Shown here piece by piece: positions 37,917-50,885 of a DNA stretch of 64,000 nucleotides (within the stretch, counting starts at the first letter, position 1; every line of letters begins with the position of its first letter). The position numbers and the translations under genes were made by a program. The stretch covers positions 24,169,883-24,233,882 of the forward strand of contig OY829329.1 in assembly GCA_963691655.1 (NCBI GenBank), read 5' to 3'. Below the pieces are notes generated by a model. The model was not told the DNA's origin and ran no database searches. It saw nothing but the letters and a program-made list of their open reading frames with translations. Source of the DNA: Toxonevra muliebris (lineage: Eukaryota > Arthropoda > Insecta > Diptera > Pallopteridae).

Positions 37917-38375
37917 AACGGTGTGAAGATAGCCACGCGTGGCTATCTTAGCAAATACACAAACCACAAAATGTAAAAATTTCTATGTTAACTTAACAGA
38001 AAAAATGTTAACCAAAAAATGTAATGTTAAGCAGAATATAGAATATTCTATCGGATCCTAATGACCATTTGGAGAACTGACTGTGACCACCAGACATACC
38101 ATTCCATAGGTATTGAACTACAGTTTTATCCTGCATACACAAATTTCACATATTTATCTCAGATTATTTTTAATTAATTTCTAAAATATATCATTTTGTA
38201 AACTGAGTTGGAGGAATCTGGTGGTTATATGGAGCACTTCTACATATGTGCCAGATATCACATGGGTATCAGTGGATAGGTATTGAGGAGTAGATCAATC
38301 CAGCATTTCCCAAATATCTAACATTAATTTCGGTCTACTAGTAACGGCTGTTTGAAAATTTGCATGTTGGGTGCA
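37917..38375 (+). repeat. Left terminal inverted repeat (459 bp)
   Basis: Reverse complement of 48478-48936. It includes the 24-base palindrome 37926-37949 and, from about 38219 inwards, one repeat unit in inverted orientation; array orientation flips just after 38375. Confidence 0.95.
37926..37949. promoter_or_regulatory. 24-base perfect palindrome near left tip
   Basis: Half-site AAGATAGCCACG followed by its exact complement, 9 bases in from the element tip; mirrored at 48904-48927. Possible transposase-binding or hairpin site (inference). Confidence 0.5.
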
Positions 38376-41300
38376 TGTTGGACCGAAATTAACGTTAGAT
38401 ATTTGGGAAATGCAGGATTGATCTACTCCTCAATACCTATCTACTGATACCCATGTCATATCTGGCACATATGTAGAAGTGCTCCATATAGCCACCAGTT
38501 CCTCCACCCATTTGCACCTAACATGCAAATTTTCAAACAGCCGTTACTAGTAGACCGAAATTAATGTTAGATATTTGGGAAATGCAGGACTGATCTACTC
38601 CTCAATACCAATCCACTGATACCCATGTCATGTCTGGCACATATGTACAAGTGCTCCATATGACCACCAGTTCCTCCACCCATTTGCACCCAACATGCAA
38701 ATTTTCAAACAGCCGTTACTAGTAGACCGAAATTAATGTTAGATATTTGGGAAATGCAGGATTGATCTACTCCTCAATACCTATCTACTGATACCCATGT
38801 CATATCTGGCACATATGTAGAAGTGCTCCATATAGCCACCAGTTCCTCCACCCATTTGCACCTAACATGCAAATTTTCAAACAGCCGTTACTAGTAGACC
38901 GAAATTAATGTTAGATATTTGGGAAATGCAGGATTGATCTACTCCTCAATACCAATCCACTGATACCCATGTGATATCTGGCACATATGTACAAGTGCTC
39001 CATATGGCCACCAGTTCCTCCACCCATTTGCACCCAACATGCAAATTTTCAAACAGCCGTTACTAGTAGACCGAAATTAATGTTAGATATTTGGGAAATG
39101 CAGGATTGATCTACTTCTCAATACCTATCCACTGATACCCATGTCATGTCTGGCACATATGTACAAGTGCTCCATATGGCCACCAGTTCCTCCACCCAAT
39201 ATGCAAATTTTCAAACAGCCGTTACTAGTAGACCGAAATTAATGTTAGATATTTGGGAAACGCAGGATTGATCTACTCCTCAATACCTATCCACTGATAC
39301 CCATGTCATGTCTGGCACATATGTACAAGTGCTCCATATGGCCACCAGTTCCTCCACCCAATATGCGAATTTTCAAACAGCCGTTACTAGTAGACGGAAA
39401 TTAATGTTAGATATTTGGGAAATGCAGGATTGATCTACTCCTCAATACCTATCCACTGATACCCATGTCATATCTGGCACATATGTAGAAGTGCTCCATA
39501 TGGCCACCAGTTCCTCCACCCATTTGCACCCAACATCCAAATTTTCAAACAGCCGTTACTAGTAGACCGAAATTAATGTTAGATATTTGGGAAATGCAGG
39601 ATTGATCTACTCCTCAATACCAATCCACTGATACCCATGTCATGTCTGGCACATATGTAGAAGTGCTCCATATGACCACCAGTTCCTCCGCCCATTTGCA
39701 CCCAACATGCAAATTTTCAAACAGCCGTTACTAGTAGACCGAAATTAATGTTAGATATTTGGGAAATGCAGGACTGATCTACTCCTCAATACCAATCCAC
39801 TGATACCCATGTCATGTCTGGCACATATGTACAAGTGCTCCATATGACCACCAGTTCCTCCACCCATTTGCACCCAACATGCAAATTTTCAAACAGCCGT
39901 TACTAGTAGACCGAAATTAATGTTAGATATTTGGGAAATGCAGGATTGATCTACTTCTCAATACCTATCCACTGATACCCATGTCATGTCTGGCACATAT
40001 GTACAAGTGCTCCATATGGCCACCAGTTCCTCCACCCAATATGCAAATTTTCAAACAGCCGTTACTAGTAGACCGAAATTAATGTTAGATATTTGGGAAA
40101 CGCAGGATTGATCTACTCCTCAATACCTATCCACTGATACCCATGTCATGTCTGGCACATATGTAGAAGTGCTCCATATGACCACCAGTTCCTCCGCCCA
40201 TTTGCACCTAACATGCAAATTTTCAAACAGCCGTTACTAGAAGACCGAAATTAATGTTAGATATTTGGGAAATGCAGGATTGATCTACTCCTCAATACCT
40301 ATCCACTGATACCCATGTCATGTCTGGCACATATGTAGAAGTGCTCCATATGTCCACCAGTTCCTCCACCCATTTGCACCCAACATGCAAATTTTCAAAC
40401 AGCCGATACTAGTAGACTCCTCAATACCAATCCACTGATACCGATGTCATGTCTGGCACATATGTACAAGTGCTCCATATGACCACCAGTTCCTCCGCCC
40501 ATTTGCACCTAACAAGCAAATTTTCAAACAGCCGTTACTAGTAGACCGAAATTAATGTTAGATATTTGGGAAACGCAGGATTGATCTACTCCTCAATACC
40601 TATCCACTGATACCGATGTCATGTCTGGCACATATGTACAAGTGCTCCATATGGCCACCAGTTCCTCCACCCAATATGCGAATTTTCAAACAGCCGTTAC
40701 TAGTAGACGGAAATTAATGTTAGATATTTGGGAAATGCAGGATTGATCTACTCCTCAATACCTATCCACTGATACCCATGTCATATCTGGCACATATGTA
40801 GAAGTGCTCCATATGGCCACCAGTTCCTCCACCCATTTGCACCCAACATCCAAATTTTCAAACAGCCGTTACTAGTAGACCGAAATTAATGTTAGATATT
40901 TGGGAAATGCAGGATTGATCTACTCCTCAATACCAATCCACTGATACCCATGTCATGTCTGGCACATATGTAGAAGTGCTCCATATGACCACCAGTTCCT
41001 CCGCCCATTTGCACCCAACATGCAAATTTTCAAACAGCCGTTACTAGTAGACCGAAATTAATGTTAGATATTTGGGAAATGCAGGACTGATCTACTCCTC
41101 AATACCAATCCACTGATACCCATGTCATGTCTGGCACATATGTACAAGTGCTCCATATGACCACCAGTTCCTCCACCCATTTGCACCCAACATGCAAATT
41201 TTCAAACAGCCGTTACTAGTAGACCGAAATTAATGTTAGATATTTGGGAAATGCAGGATTGATCTACTTCTCAATACCTATCCACTGATACCCATGTCAT

Positions 41301-44300
41301 GTCTGGCACATATGTACAAGTGCTCCATATGACCACCAGTTCCTCCACCCATTTGCACCCAACATGCAAATTTTCAAACAGCCGTTACTAGTAGACGGAA
41401 ATTAATGTTAGATATTTGGGAAATGCAGGATTGATCTACTCCTCAATACCAATCCACTGATACCCATGTCATGTCTGGCACATATGTAGAAGTGCTCCAT
41501 ATGACCACCAGTTCCTCCGCCCATTTGCACCCAACATGCAAATTTTCAAACAGCCGTTACTAGTAGACCGAAATTAATGTTAGATATTTGGGAAATGCAG
41601 GACTGATCTACTCCTCAATACCAATCCACTGATACCCATGTCATGTCTGGCACATATGTACAAGTGCTCCATATGACCACCAGTTCCTCCACCCATTTGC
41701 ACCCAACATGCAAATTTTCAAACAGCCGTTACTAGTAGACCGAAATTAATGTTAGATATTTGGGAAATGCAGGATTGATCCACTCCTCAATACCTATCCA
41801 CTGATACCCATGTCATGTCTGGCACATATGTAGAAGTGCTCCATATGTCCACCAGTTCCTCCACCCATTTGCACCCAACATGCAAATTTTCAAACAGCCG
41901 TTACTAGTAGACCGAAATTAATGTTAGATATTTGGGAAATGCAGGATTGATCTACTCCTTAATACCAATCCACTGATATCAATGTCATGTCTGGCACATA
42001 TGTACAAGTGCTCCATATGACCACCAGTTCCTCCACCCATTTGCACCCAACATGCAAATTTTCAAACAGCCGTTACTAGTAGACCGAAATTAATGTTAGA
42101 TATTTGGGAAATGCAGGATTGATCTACTTCTCAATACCTATCCACTGATACCCATGTCATGTCTGGCACATATGTACAAGTGCTCCATATGGCCACCAGT
42201 TCCTCCACCCAATATGCAAATTTTCAAACAGCCGTTACTAGTAGACCGAAATTAATGTTAGATATTTGGGAAACGCAGGATTGATCTACTCCTCAATACC
42301 TATCCACTGATACCCATGTCATGTCTGGCACATATGTACAAGTGCTCCATATGGCCACCAGTTCCTCCACCCAATATGCGAATTTTCAAACAGCCGTTAC
42401 TAGTAGACGGAAATTAATGTTAGATATTTGGGAAATGCAGGATTGATCTACTCCTCAATACCTATCCACTGATACCCATGTCATGTCTGGCACATATGTA
42501 GAAGTGCTCCATATGACCACCAGTTCCTCCGCCCATTTGCACCTAACATGCAAATTTTCAAACAGCCGTTACTAGAAGACCGAAATTAATGTTAGATATT
42601 TGAGAAATGCAGGATTGATCTACTCCTCAATACCAATCCACTGATACCCATGTCATGTCTGGCACATATGTAGAAGTGCTCCATATGACCACCAGTTCCT
42701 CCGCCCATTTGCACCCAACATGCAAATTTTCAAACAGCCGTTACTAGTAGACCGAAATTAATGTTAGATATTTGGGAAATGCAGGACTGATCTACTCCTC
42801 AATACCAATCCACTGATACCCATGTCATGTCTGGCACATATGTACAAGTGCTCCATATGACCACCAGTTCCTCCACCCATTTGCACCCAACATGCAAATT
42901 TTCAAACAGCCGTTACTAGTAGACCGAAATTAATGTTAGATATTTGGGAAATGCAGGATTGATCCACTCCTCAATACCTATCCACTGATACCCATGTCAT
43001 GTCTGGCACATATGTAGAAGTGCTCCATATGTCCACCAGTTCCTCCACCCATTTGCACCCAACATGCAAATTTTCAAACAGCCGTTACTAGTAGACCGAA
43101 ATTAATGTTAGATATTTGGGAAATGCAGGATTGATCTACTCCTTAATACCAATCCACTGATATCAATGTCATGTCTGGCACATATGTACAAGTGCTCCAT
43201 ATGACCACCAGTTCCTCCACCCATTTGCACCCAACATGCAAATTTTCAAACAGCCGTTACTAGTAGACGGAAATTAATGTTAGATATTTGGGAAATGCTG
43301 GATTGATCTACTCCTCAATACCTATCCACTGATACCCATGTCATATCTGGCACATATGTAGAAGTGCTCCATATGGCCACCAGTTCCTCCACCCATTTGC
43401 ACCCAACATGCAAATTTTCAAACAGCCGTTACTAGTAGACGGAAATTAATGTTAGATATTTGGGAAATGCAGGATTGATCTACTCCTCAATACCTATCCA
43501 CTGATACCCATGTCATATCTGGCACATATGTAGAAGTGCTCCATATGACCACCAGTTCCTCCGCCCATTTGCACCTAACATGCAAATTTTCAAACAGCCG
43601 TTACTAGAAGACCGAAATTAATGTTAGATATTTGGGAAATGCAGGATTGATCTACTCCTCAATACCAATCCACTGATACCCATGTCATGTCTGGCACATA
43701 TGTACAAGTGCTCCATATGGCCACCAGTTTCTCCACCCAATATGCGAATTTTCAAACAGCCGGTACTAGTAGACCGAAATTAATGTTAGATATTTGGGAA
43801 ATGCTGGATTGATCTACTCCTCAATACCTATCTACTGATACCCATGTGATATCTGGCACATATGTAGAAGTGCTCCATATGACCACCAGTTCCTCCGCCC
43901 ATTTGCACCCAACATGCAAATTTTCAAACAGCCGTTACTAGTAGACCGAAATTAATGTTAGATATTTGGGAAATGCTGGATTGATCTACTCCTCAATACC
44001 TATCTACTGATACCCATGTGATATCTGGCACATATGTAGAAGTGCTCCATATGACCACCAGTTCCTCCGCCCATTTGCACCCAACATGCAAATTTTCAAA
44101 CAGCCGTTACTAGTAGACCGAAATTAATGTTAGATATTTGGGAAATGCAGGATTGATCCACTCCTCAATACCAATCCACTGATACCCATGTGATATCTGG
44201 CACATATGTAGAAGTGCTCCATATGACCACCAGTTCCTCCGCCCATTTGCACCTAACATGCAAATTTTCAAACAGCCGTTACTAGAAGACCGAAATTAAT

Positions 44301-47300
44301 GTTAGATATTTGGGAAATGCAGGATTGATCTACTCCTCAATACCAATCCACTGATACCCATGTCATGTCTGGCACATATGTACAAGTGCTCCATATGGCC
44401 ACCAGTTTCTCCACCCAATATGCGAATTTTCAAACAGCCGGTACTAGTAGACCGAAATTAATGTTAGATATTTGGGAAACGCAGGATTGATCTACTCCTC
44501 AATACCTATCCACTGATACCGATGTCATGTCTGGCACATATGTACAAGTGCTCCATATGGCCACCAGTTCCTCCACCCAATATGCGAATTTTCAAACAGC
44601 CGTTACTAGTAGACGGAAATTAATGTTAGATATTTGGGAAATGCAGGATTGATCTACTCCTCAATACCTATCCACTGATACCCATGTCATATCTGGCACA
44701 TATGTAGAAGTGCTCCATATGGCCACCAGTTCCTCCACCCATTTGCACCCAACATCCAAATTTTCAAACAGCCGTTACTAGTAGACCGAAATTAATGTTA
44801 GATATTTGGGAAATGCAGGATTGATCTACTCCTCAATACCAATCCACTGATACCCATGTCATGTCTGGCACATATGTAGAAGTGCTCCATATGACCACCA
44901 GTTCCTCCGCCCATTTGCACCCAACATGCAAATTTTCAAACAGCCGTTACTAGTAGACCGAAATTAATGTTAGATATTTGGGAAATGCAGGACTGATCTA
45001 CTCCTCAATACCAATCCACTGATACCCATGTCATGTCTGGCACATATGTACAAGTGCTCCATATGACCACCAGTTCCTCCACCCATTTGCACCCAACATG
45101 CAAATTTTCAAACAGCCGTTACTAGTAGACCGAAATTAATGTTAGATATTTGGGAAATGCAGGATTGATCTACTTCTCAATACCTATCCACTGATACCCA
45201 TGTCATGTCTGGCACATATGTACAAGTGCTCCATATGACCACCAGTTCCTCCACCCATTTGCACCCAACATGCAAATTTTCAAACAGCCGTTACTAGTAG
45301 ACGGAAATTAATGTTAGATATTTGGGAAATGCAGGATTGATCTACTCCTCAATACCTATCCACTGATACCCATGTCATGTCTGGCACATATGTAGAAGTG
45401 CTCCATATGACCACCAGTTCCTCCGCCCATTTGCACCTAACATGCAAATTTTCAAACAGCCGTTACTAGAAGACCGAAATTAATGTTAGATATTTGGGAA
45501 ATGCAGGACTGATCTACTCCTCAATACCAATCCACTGATACCCATGTCATGTCTGGCACATATGTACAAGTGCTCCATATGACCACCAGTTCCTCCACCC
45601 ATTTGCACCCAACATGCAAATTTTCAAACAGCCGTTACTAGTAGACCGAAATTAATGTTAGATATTTGGGAAATGCAGGATTGATCTACTTCTCAATACC
45701 TATCCACTGATACCCATGTCATGTCTGGCACATATGTACAAGTGCTCCATATGACCACCAGTTCCTCCACCCATTTGCACCCAACATGCAAATTTTCAAA
45801 CAGCCGTTACTAGTAGACGGAAATTAATGTTAGATATTTGGGAAATGCAGGATTGATCTACTCCTCAATACCTATCCACTGATACCCATGTCATGTCTGG
45901 CACATATGTAGAAGTGCTCCATATGACCACCAGTTCCTCCGCCCATTTGCACCTAACATGCAAATTTTCAAACAGCCGTTACTAGAAGACCGAAATTAAT
46001 GTTAGATATTTGGGAAATGCAGGATTGATCTACTCCTCAATACCAATCCACTGATACCCATGTCATGTCTGGCACATATGTACAAGTGCTCCATATGGCC
46101 ACCAGTTTCTCCACCCAATATGCGAATTTTCAAACAGCCGGTACTAGTAGACCGAAATTAATGTTAGATATTTGGGAAATGCTGGATTGATCTACTCCTC
46201 AATACCTATCTACTGATACCCATGTGATATCTGGCACATATGTAGAAGTGCTCCATATGGCCACCAGTTCCTCCACCCATTTGCACCCAACATGCAAATT
46301 TTCAAACAGCCGTTACTAGTAGACCGAAATTAATGTTAGATATTTGGGAAATGCAGGATTGATCCACTCCTCAATACCAATCCACTGATACCCATGTGAT
46401 ATCTGGCACATATGTAGAAGTGCTCCATATGACCACCAGTTCCTCCGCCCATTTGCACCTAACATGCAAATTTTCAAACAGCCGTTACTAGAAGACCGAA
46501 ATTAATGTTAGATATTTGGGAAATGCAGGATTGATCTACTCCTCAATACCAATCCACTGATACCCATGTCATGTCTGGCACATATGTACAAGTGCTCCAT
46601 ATGGCCACCAGTTTCTCCACCCAATATGCGAATTTTCAAACAGCCGGTACTAGTAGACCGAAATTAATGTTAGATATTTGGGAAATGCTGGATTGATCTA
46701 CTCCTCAATACCTATCTACTGATACCCATGTGATATCTGGCACATATGTAGAAGTGCTCCATATGACCACCAGTTCCTCCGCCCATTTGCACCCAACATG
46801 CAAATTTTCAAACAGCCGTTACTAGTAGACGGAAATTAATGTTAGATATTTGGGAAATGCTGGATTGATCTACTCCTCAATACCTATCCACTGATACCCA
46901 TGTCATATCTGGCACATATGTAGAAGTGCTCCATATGACCACCAGTTCCTCCACCCATTTGCACCCAACATGCAAATTTTCAAACAGCCGTTACTAGTAG
47001 ACGGAAATTAATGTTAGATATTTGGGAAATGCTGGATTGATCTACTCCTCAATACCTATCTACTGATACCCATGTGATATCTGGCACATATGTAGAAGTG
47101 CTCCATATGACCACCAGTTCCTCCGCCCATTTGCACCCAACATGCAAATTTTCAAACAGCCGTTACTAGTAGACCGAAATTAATGTTAGATATTTGGGAA
47201 ATGCAGGATTGATCCACTCCTCAATACCAATCCACTGATACCCATGTGATATCTGGCACATATGTAGAAGTGCTCCATATGACCACCAGTTCCTCCGCCC

Positions 47301-48640
47301 ATTTGCACCTAACATGCAAATTTTCAAACAGCCGTTACTAGAAGACCGAAATTAATGTTAGATATTTGGGAAATGCAGGATTGATCTACTCCTCAATACC
47401 AATCCACTGATACCCATGTCATGTCTGGCACATATGTACAAGTGCTCCATATGGCCACCAGTTTCTCCACCCAATATGCGAATTTTCAAACAGCCGGTAC
47501 TAGTAGACCGAAATTAATGTTAGATATTTGGGAAACGCAGGATTGATCTACTCCTCAATACCTATCTACTGATACCCATGTGATATCTGGCACATATGTA
47601 GAAGTGCTCCATATGACCACCAGTTCCTCCGCCCATTTGCACCTAACATGCAAATTTTCAAACAGCCGTTACTAGAAGACCGAAATTAATGTTAGATATT
47701 TGGGAAATGCAGGATTGATCTACTCCTCAATACCAATCCACTGATACCCATGTCATGTCTGGCACATATGTACAAGTGCTCCATATGGCCACCAGTTTCT
47801 CCACCCAATATGCGAATTTTCAAACAGCCGGTACTAGTAGACCGAAATTAATGTTAGATATTTGGGAAACGCAGGATTGATCTACTCCTCAATACCTATC
47901 TACTGATACCCATGTGATATCTGGCACATATGTAGAAGTGCTCCATATGACCACCAGTTCCTCCGCCCATTTGCACCCAACATGCAAATTTTCAAACAGC
48001 CGTTACTAGTAGACCGAAATTAATGTTAGATATTTGGGAAATGCAGGATTGATCTACTCCTCAATACCTATCTACTGATACCCATGTCATATCTGGCACA
48101 TATGTAGAAGTGCTCCATATGGCCACCAGTTCCTCCGCCCATTCGCACCTAACATGCAAATTTTCAAACAGCCGTTACTAGTAGACGGAAATTAATGTTA
48201 GATATTTGGGAAATGCAGGATTGATCTACTCCTCAATACCTATCCACTGATACCCATGTCATGTCTGGCACATATGTACAAGTGCTCCATATGACCACCA
48301 GTTCCTCCACCCAATATGCAAATTTTCAAACAGCCGTTACTAGCAGACCGAAATTAATGTTAGATATTTGGGAAATGCAGGATTGATCTACTCCTCAATA
48401 CCTATCTACTGATACCCATGTCATGTCTGGCACATATGTAGAAGTGCTCCATATGGCCACCAGTTCCTCCACCCATTTGCACCCAACATGCAAATTTTCA
48501 AACAGCCGTTACTAGTAGACCGAAATTAATGTTAGATATTTGGGAAATGCAGGATTGATCTACTCCTCAATACCTATCCACTGATACCCATGTGATATCT
48601 GGCACATATGTAGAAGTGCTCCATATAACCACCAGATTCC
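38376..48640 (+). repeat. Tandem array of ~60 copies of a 172-bp unit
   Basis: The marker AATGTTAGATATTTGGGAAA recurs at 38563, 38735, 38907, 39079 and so on to 48528, at steps of 172 bases, with about a dozen steps of 162 where the CATTTGCACC segment is lost and CCAATATGC remains. One unit near 40410 carries a ~50-base deletion that removes the marker. Units differ by recurring single-base variants (CTACTC/CTACTTC, ATGTCATG/ATGTGATA, GTAGAAG/GTACAAG) arranged in larger duplicated blocks. No coding potential. Confidence 0.97.
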
Positions 48641-48936
48641 TCCAACTCAGTTTACAAAATGATATATTTTAGAAATTAATTAAAAATAATCTGAGATAAA
48701 TATGTGAAATTTGTGTATGCAGGATAAAACTGTAGTTCAATACCTATGGAATGGTATGTCTGGTGGTCACAGTCAGTTCTCCAAATGGTCATTAGGATCC
48801 GATAGAATATTCTATATTCTGCTTAACATTACATTTTTTGGTTAACATTTTTTCTGTTAAGTTAACATAGAAATTTTTACATTTTGTGGTTTGTGTATTT
48901 GCTAAGATAGCCACGCGTGGCTATCTTCACACCGTT
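48478..48936 (-). repeat. Right terminal inverted repeat (459 bp)
   Basis: Mirror of 37917-38375. Its inner part is the last array unit; the outer 300 bases are unique to the arms, including the palindrome at 48904-48927. Confidence 0.95.
48904..48927. promoter_or_regulatory. 24-base perfect palindrome near right tip
   Basis: Same palindrome as at 37926-37949, placed symmetrically 9 bases from the right tip. Confidence 0.5.
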
Positions 48937-48945
48937 AAATAAACC
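48937..48945 (+). repeat. Right 9-bp target-site duplication (AAATAAACC)
   Basis: Exact copy of 37908-37916, directly abutting the right terminal repeat. Confidence 0.9.
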
Positions 48946-49806
48946 GAGGTTAATTTTTAGAGGTGTACAACAATTTTTTTTTTTCGTGAAGCACCTTAAT
49001 TATATGTATATAATATAATTAATTACTTGGGATAATTTAATTTTTTTTGTACTTTCAATACATTAATACTTTTTATTCATATGCTGCGAAATGAAATAAA
49101 TGTTCCTTTTATTAAAAAAAATAGGATGAGACTTTTTTACTCTCAGTGACACTTTTTTTGCAACTTTTTAAAATTTATCAACGGCCACGCTGGTTGTGAG
49201 AGATCAGTGAGAAAAATCGTCGTACAATCATATGTGAACATCCCAATTGTTTTGTGGACTTATAAATTTGTCTTAAGTTGTAGTAGAAATGCGCGCAATT
49301 TAGTAGAAGAGAAGACAAGGTGAATTAATATGAGGTGGAGTTACCAGCAACTCATTCTTCTTCTTCTTTTTTAAAGCGCCATTTTTTTTTTTTCGTGGTG
49401 AGGAATGTTGGCTGGTTGTCAAAAGTTTGTTTATGTTTGATTGTTTGCTTACTTTTTTCTAGCCCGCCAAAATGGCCGCAAAAACAAAGATCTACTGCGA
49501 TTGCCGTGTTGTACTACTGCTTTCGTCAGCTGATTTTGACATTCAGAGTGTTTCGCCATTATGGCCGCAACAACAAAGCCCTGTTGTTGTTGCTGTAGTA
49601 AATTTGTTGTCACCTTGAGCGAAGATCAATAAAAACAGCATAATGTAGGCTTATACGATGTGGACTAGTCCCATGAAACTTTTTGACATTCTCTTTTGAG
49701 GTTTTCCATTAACCTGTCGCTTCTCTCCTCTTCCCTTCACTTTTGAGAGCTGCATGAGACTAGTCTTATCGTGTAAATGCTGACATATGTGAGAGTGACT
49801 CAAATT

Positions 49807-49852
49807 CTCTCTCCCTCTCTCTCTTCAGAGAGAGAGAGAGAGAGAGCTCTCT
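49807..49852. repeat. (CT)n-(AG)n inverted microsatellite
   Basis: A CT-rich run followed by an uninterrupted AG run; the two halves are complementary and could form a hairpin. Confidence 0.85.
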
Positions 49853-50633
49853 GAGCACAATTTTTTTACTGATTCGAATTACTATAACCAATTTTTTTTT
49901 TCGTATGAAAAAAAAACGCATTCCTGTTTATTTTCTATTTATGCAAGTATGTAAATTAAATTATCAACAATTTTTTTCAGATTTTATTTCATGTTTTTCT
50001 AAGTCGTGCCACAACTAACCGTACACAATAATTTCTATGTTTTCATACAATGTTTTAGTATTATTTCATTCAAGTTGTAATGGAAAAAATATTAAATACT
50101 CCTACTGATAAGACACGCTATTTGTATTTACTTTTTAATTTTTCTGTTAGATAAACAAAACAAACAAACAACTGAAAAATTATCAAACCAACGACATTTT
50201 GTCTGGCCACATATTCTACTCTACTACTCATATCAAAATTTCGTATGATCTTATGAAATAAAAAAAAAAAAATAGTAAACAACATGTGAGCTGGAAAGAA
50301 TTTAATGTGTAACAATATAAATACGTGACATAATTAAATACTTGAGAATTTCTTATCAGCAGAGAGTTTACATTAACTATTTACTACAAAATTATATAAT
50401 GTAATAAATATTTATTCTTAGTATAGTAAAAATACAGTACATTGTTATATCTGTGATATTTTTGAATTGACCTAAAAACGAAAATGTTTATTTAATGACC
50501 TTAAAGTTCTTTCAGATTAATTATGGTATGACTTTTATATATATACAAAAAATATAAAATAACTAGAGAATTATCGCACCAAAAATCTTTTCTCTGGGTC
50601 TTTATAATTTGATGCTTAGTCTGCTTTTCACCT

Positions 50634-50885
50634 ACCGATTTGTGCCCGATTTTTCGCACCGATTTTTACATATTCGTTTTTGTTATCTTGTTCAATCGTC
50701 GACAGCGGCCATTTTACATGAGCGAAACAAAGATGCGAAATTTGTAAAAGGCAAACGTCAAAAATCGATGTAATTGTTGGTACAGCCGATTGTGACTCGT
50801 TCACTTTCGTCTCCCCTTCTTCTCCAACAAACAGAAAATCGGTGAGGGAAATCGAGCAGAAATCGGTGTGTGTAAAAGCTGACTT
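50634..50885. repeat. Inverted repeat with triple CCGATTT arms (MITE-like)
   Basis: The left arm has CCGATTT three times (CCGATTTGTGCCCGATTT..CACCGATTTTT); the right arm (AAAATCGGTGAGGGAAATCG..AAATCGGTGTGTGTAAAAGC) is its approximate reverse complement with the same spacing. About 250 bases overall. No target duplication found. Confidence 0.45.

Larger units (their letters stand above)
37917..48936. mobile_element. 11-kb foldback (FB/Mutator-like) non-autonomous element carrying a satellite array
   Basis: Defined by mirror-image ends: 37917-38375 and 48478-48936 are reverse complements over exactly 459 bases without an indel (one mismatch found by eye, at 38302), and the whole is flanked by the exact 9-bp repeat AAATAAACC. 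The tips read AACGGTGTGAAG. The outer ~300 bases of each arm are unique sequence; the inner ~157 bases are a copy of the internal 172-bp repeat. Everything between the arms is about 60 head-to-tail copies of that repeat in the orientation of the right arm. There is no open reading frame of note, so mobility would depend on a transposase from elsewhere. The architecture matches foldback transposons (Drosophila FB, which also makes 9-bp duplications). Near-identical arms suggest a recent insertion or ongoing gene conversion. Confidence 0.92.

Noticed and set aside
38376..48640. CRISPR array or prokaryotic repeat
   Set aside because: The repeats are contiguous 172-bp monomers without spacers, in a eukaryotic intron-bearing context, enclosed by transposon arms.
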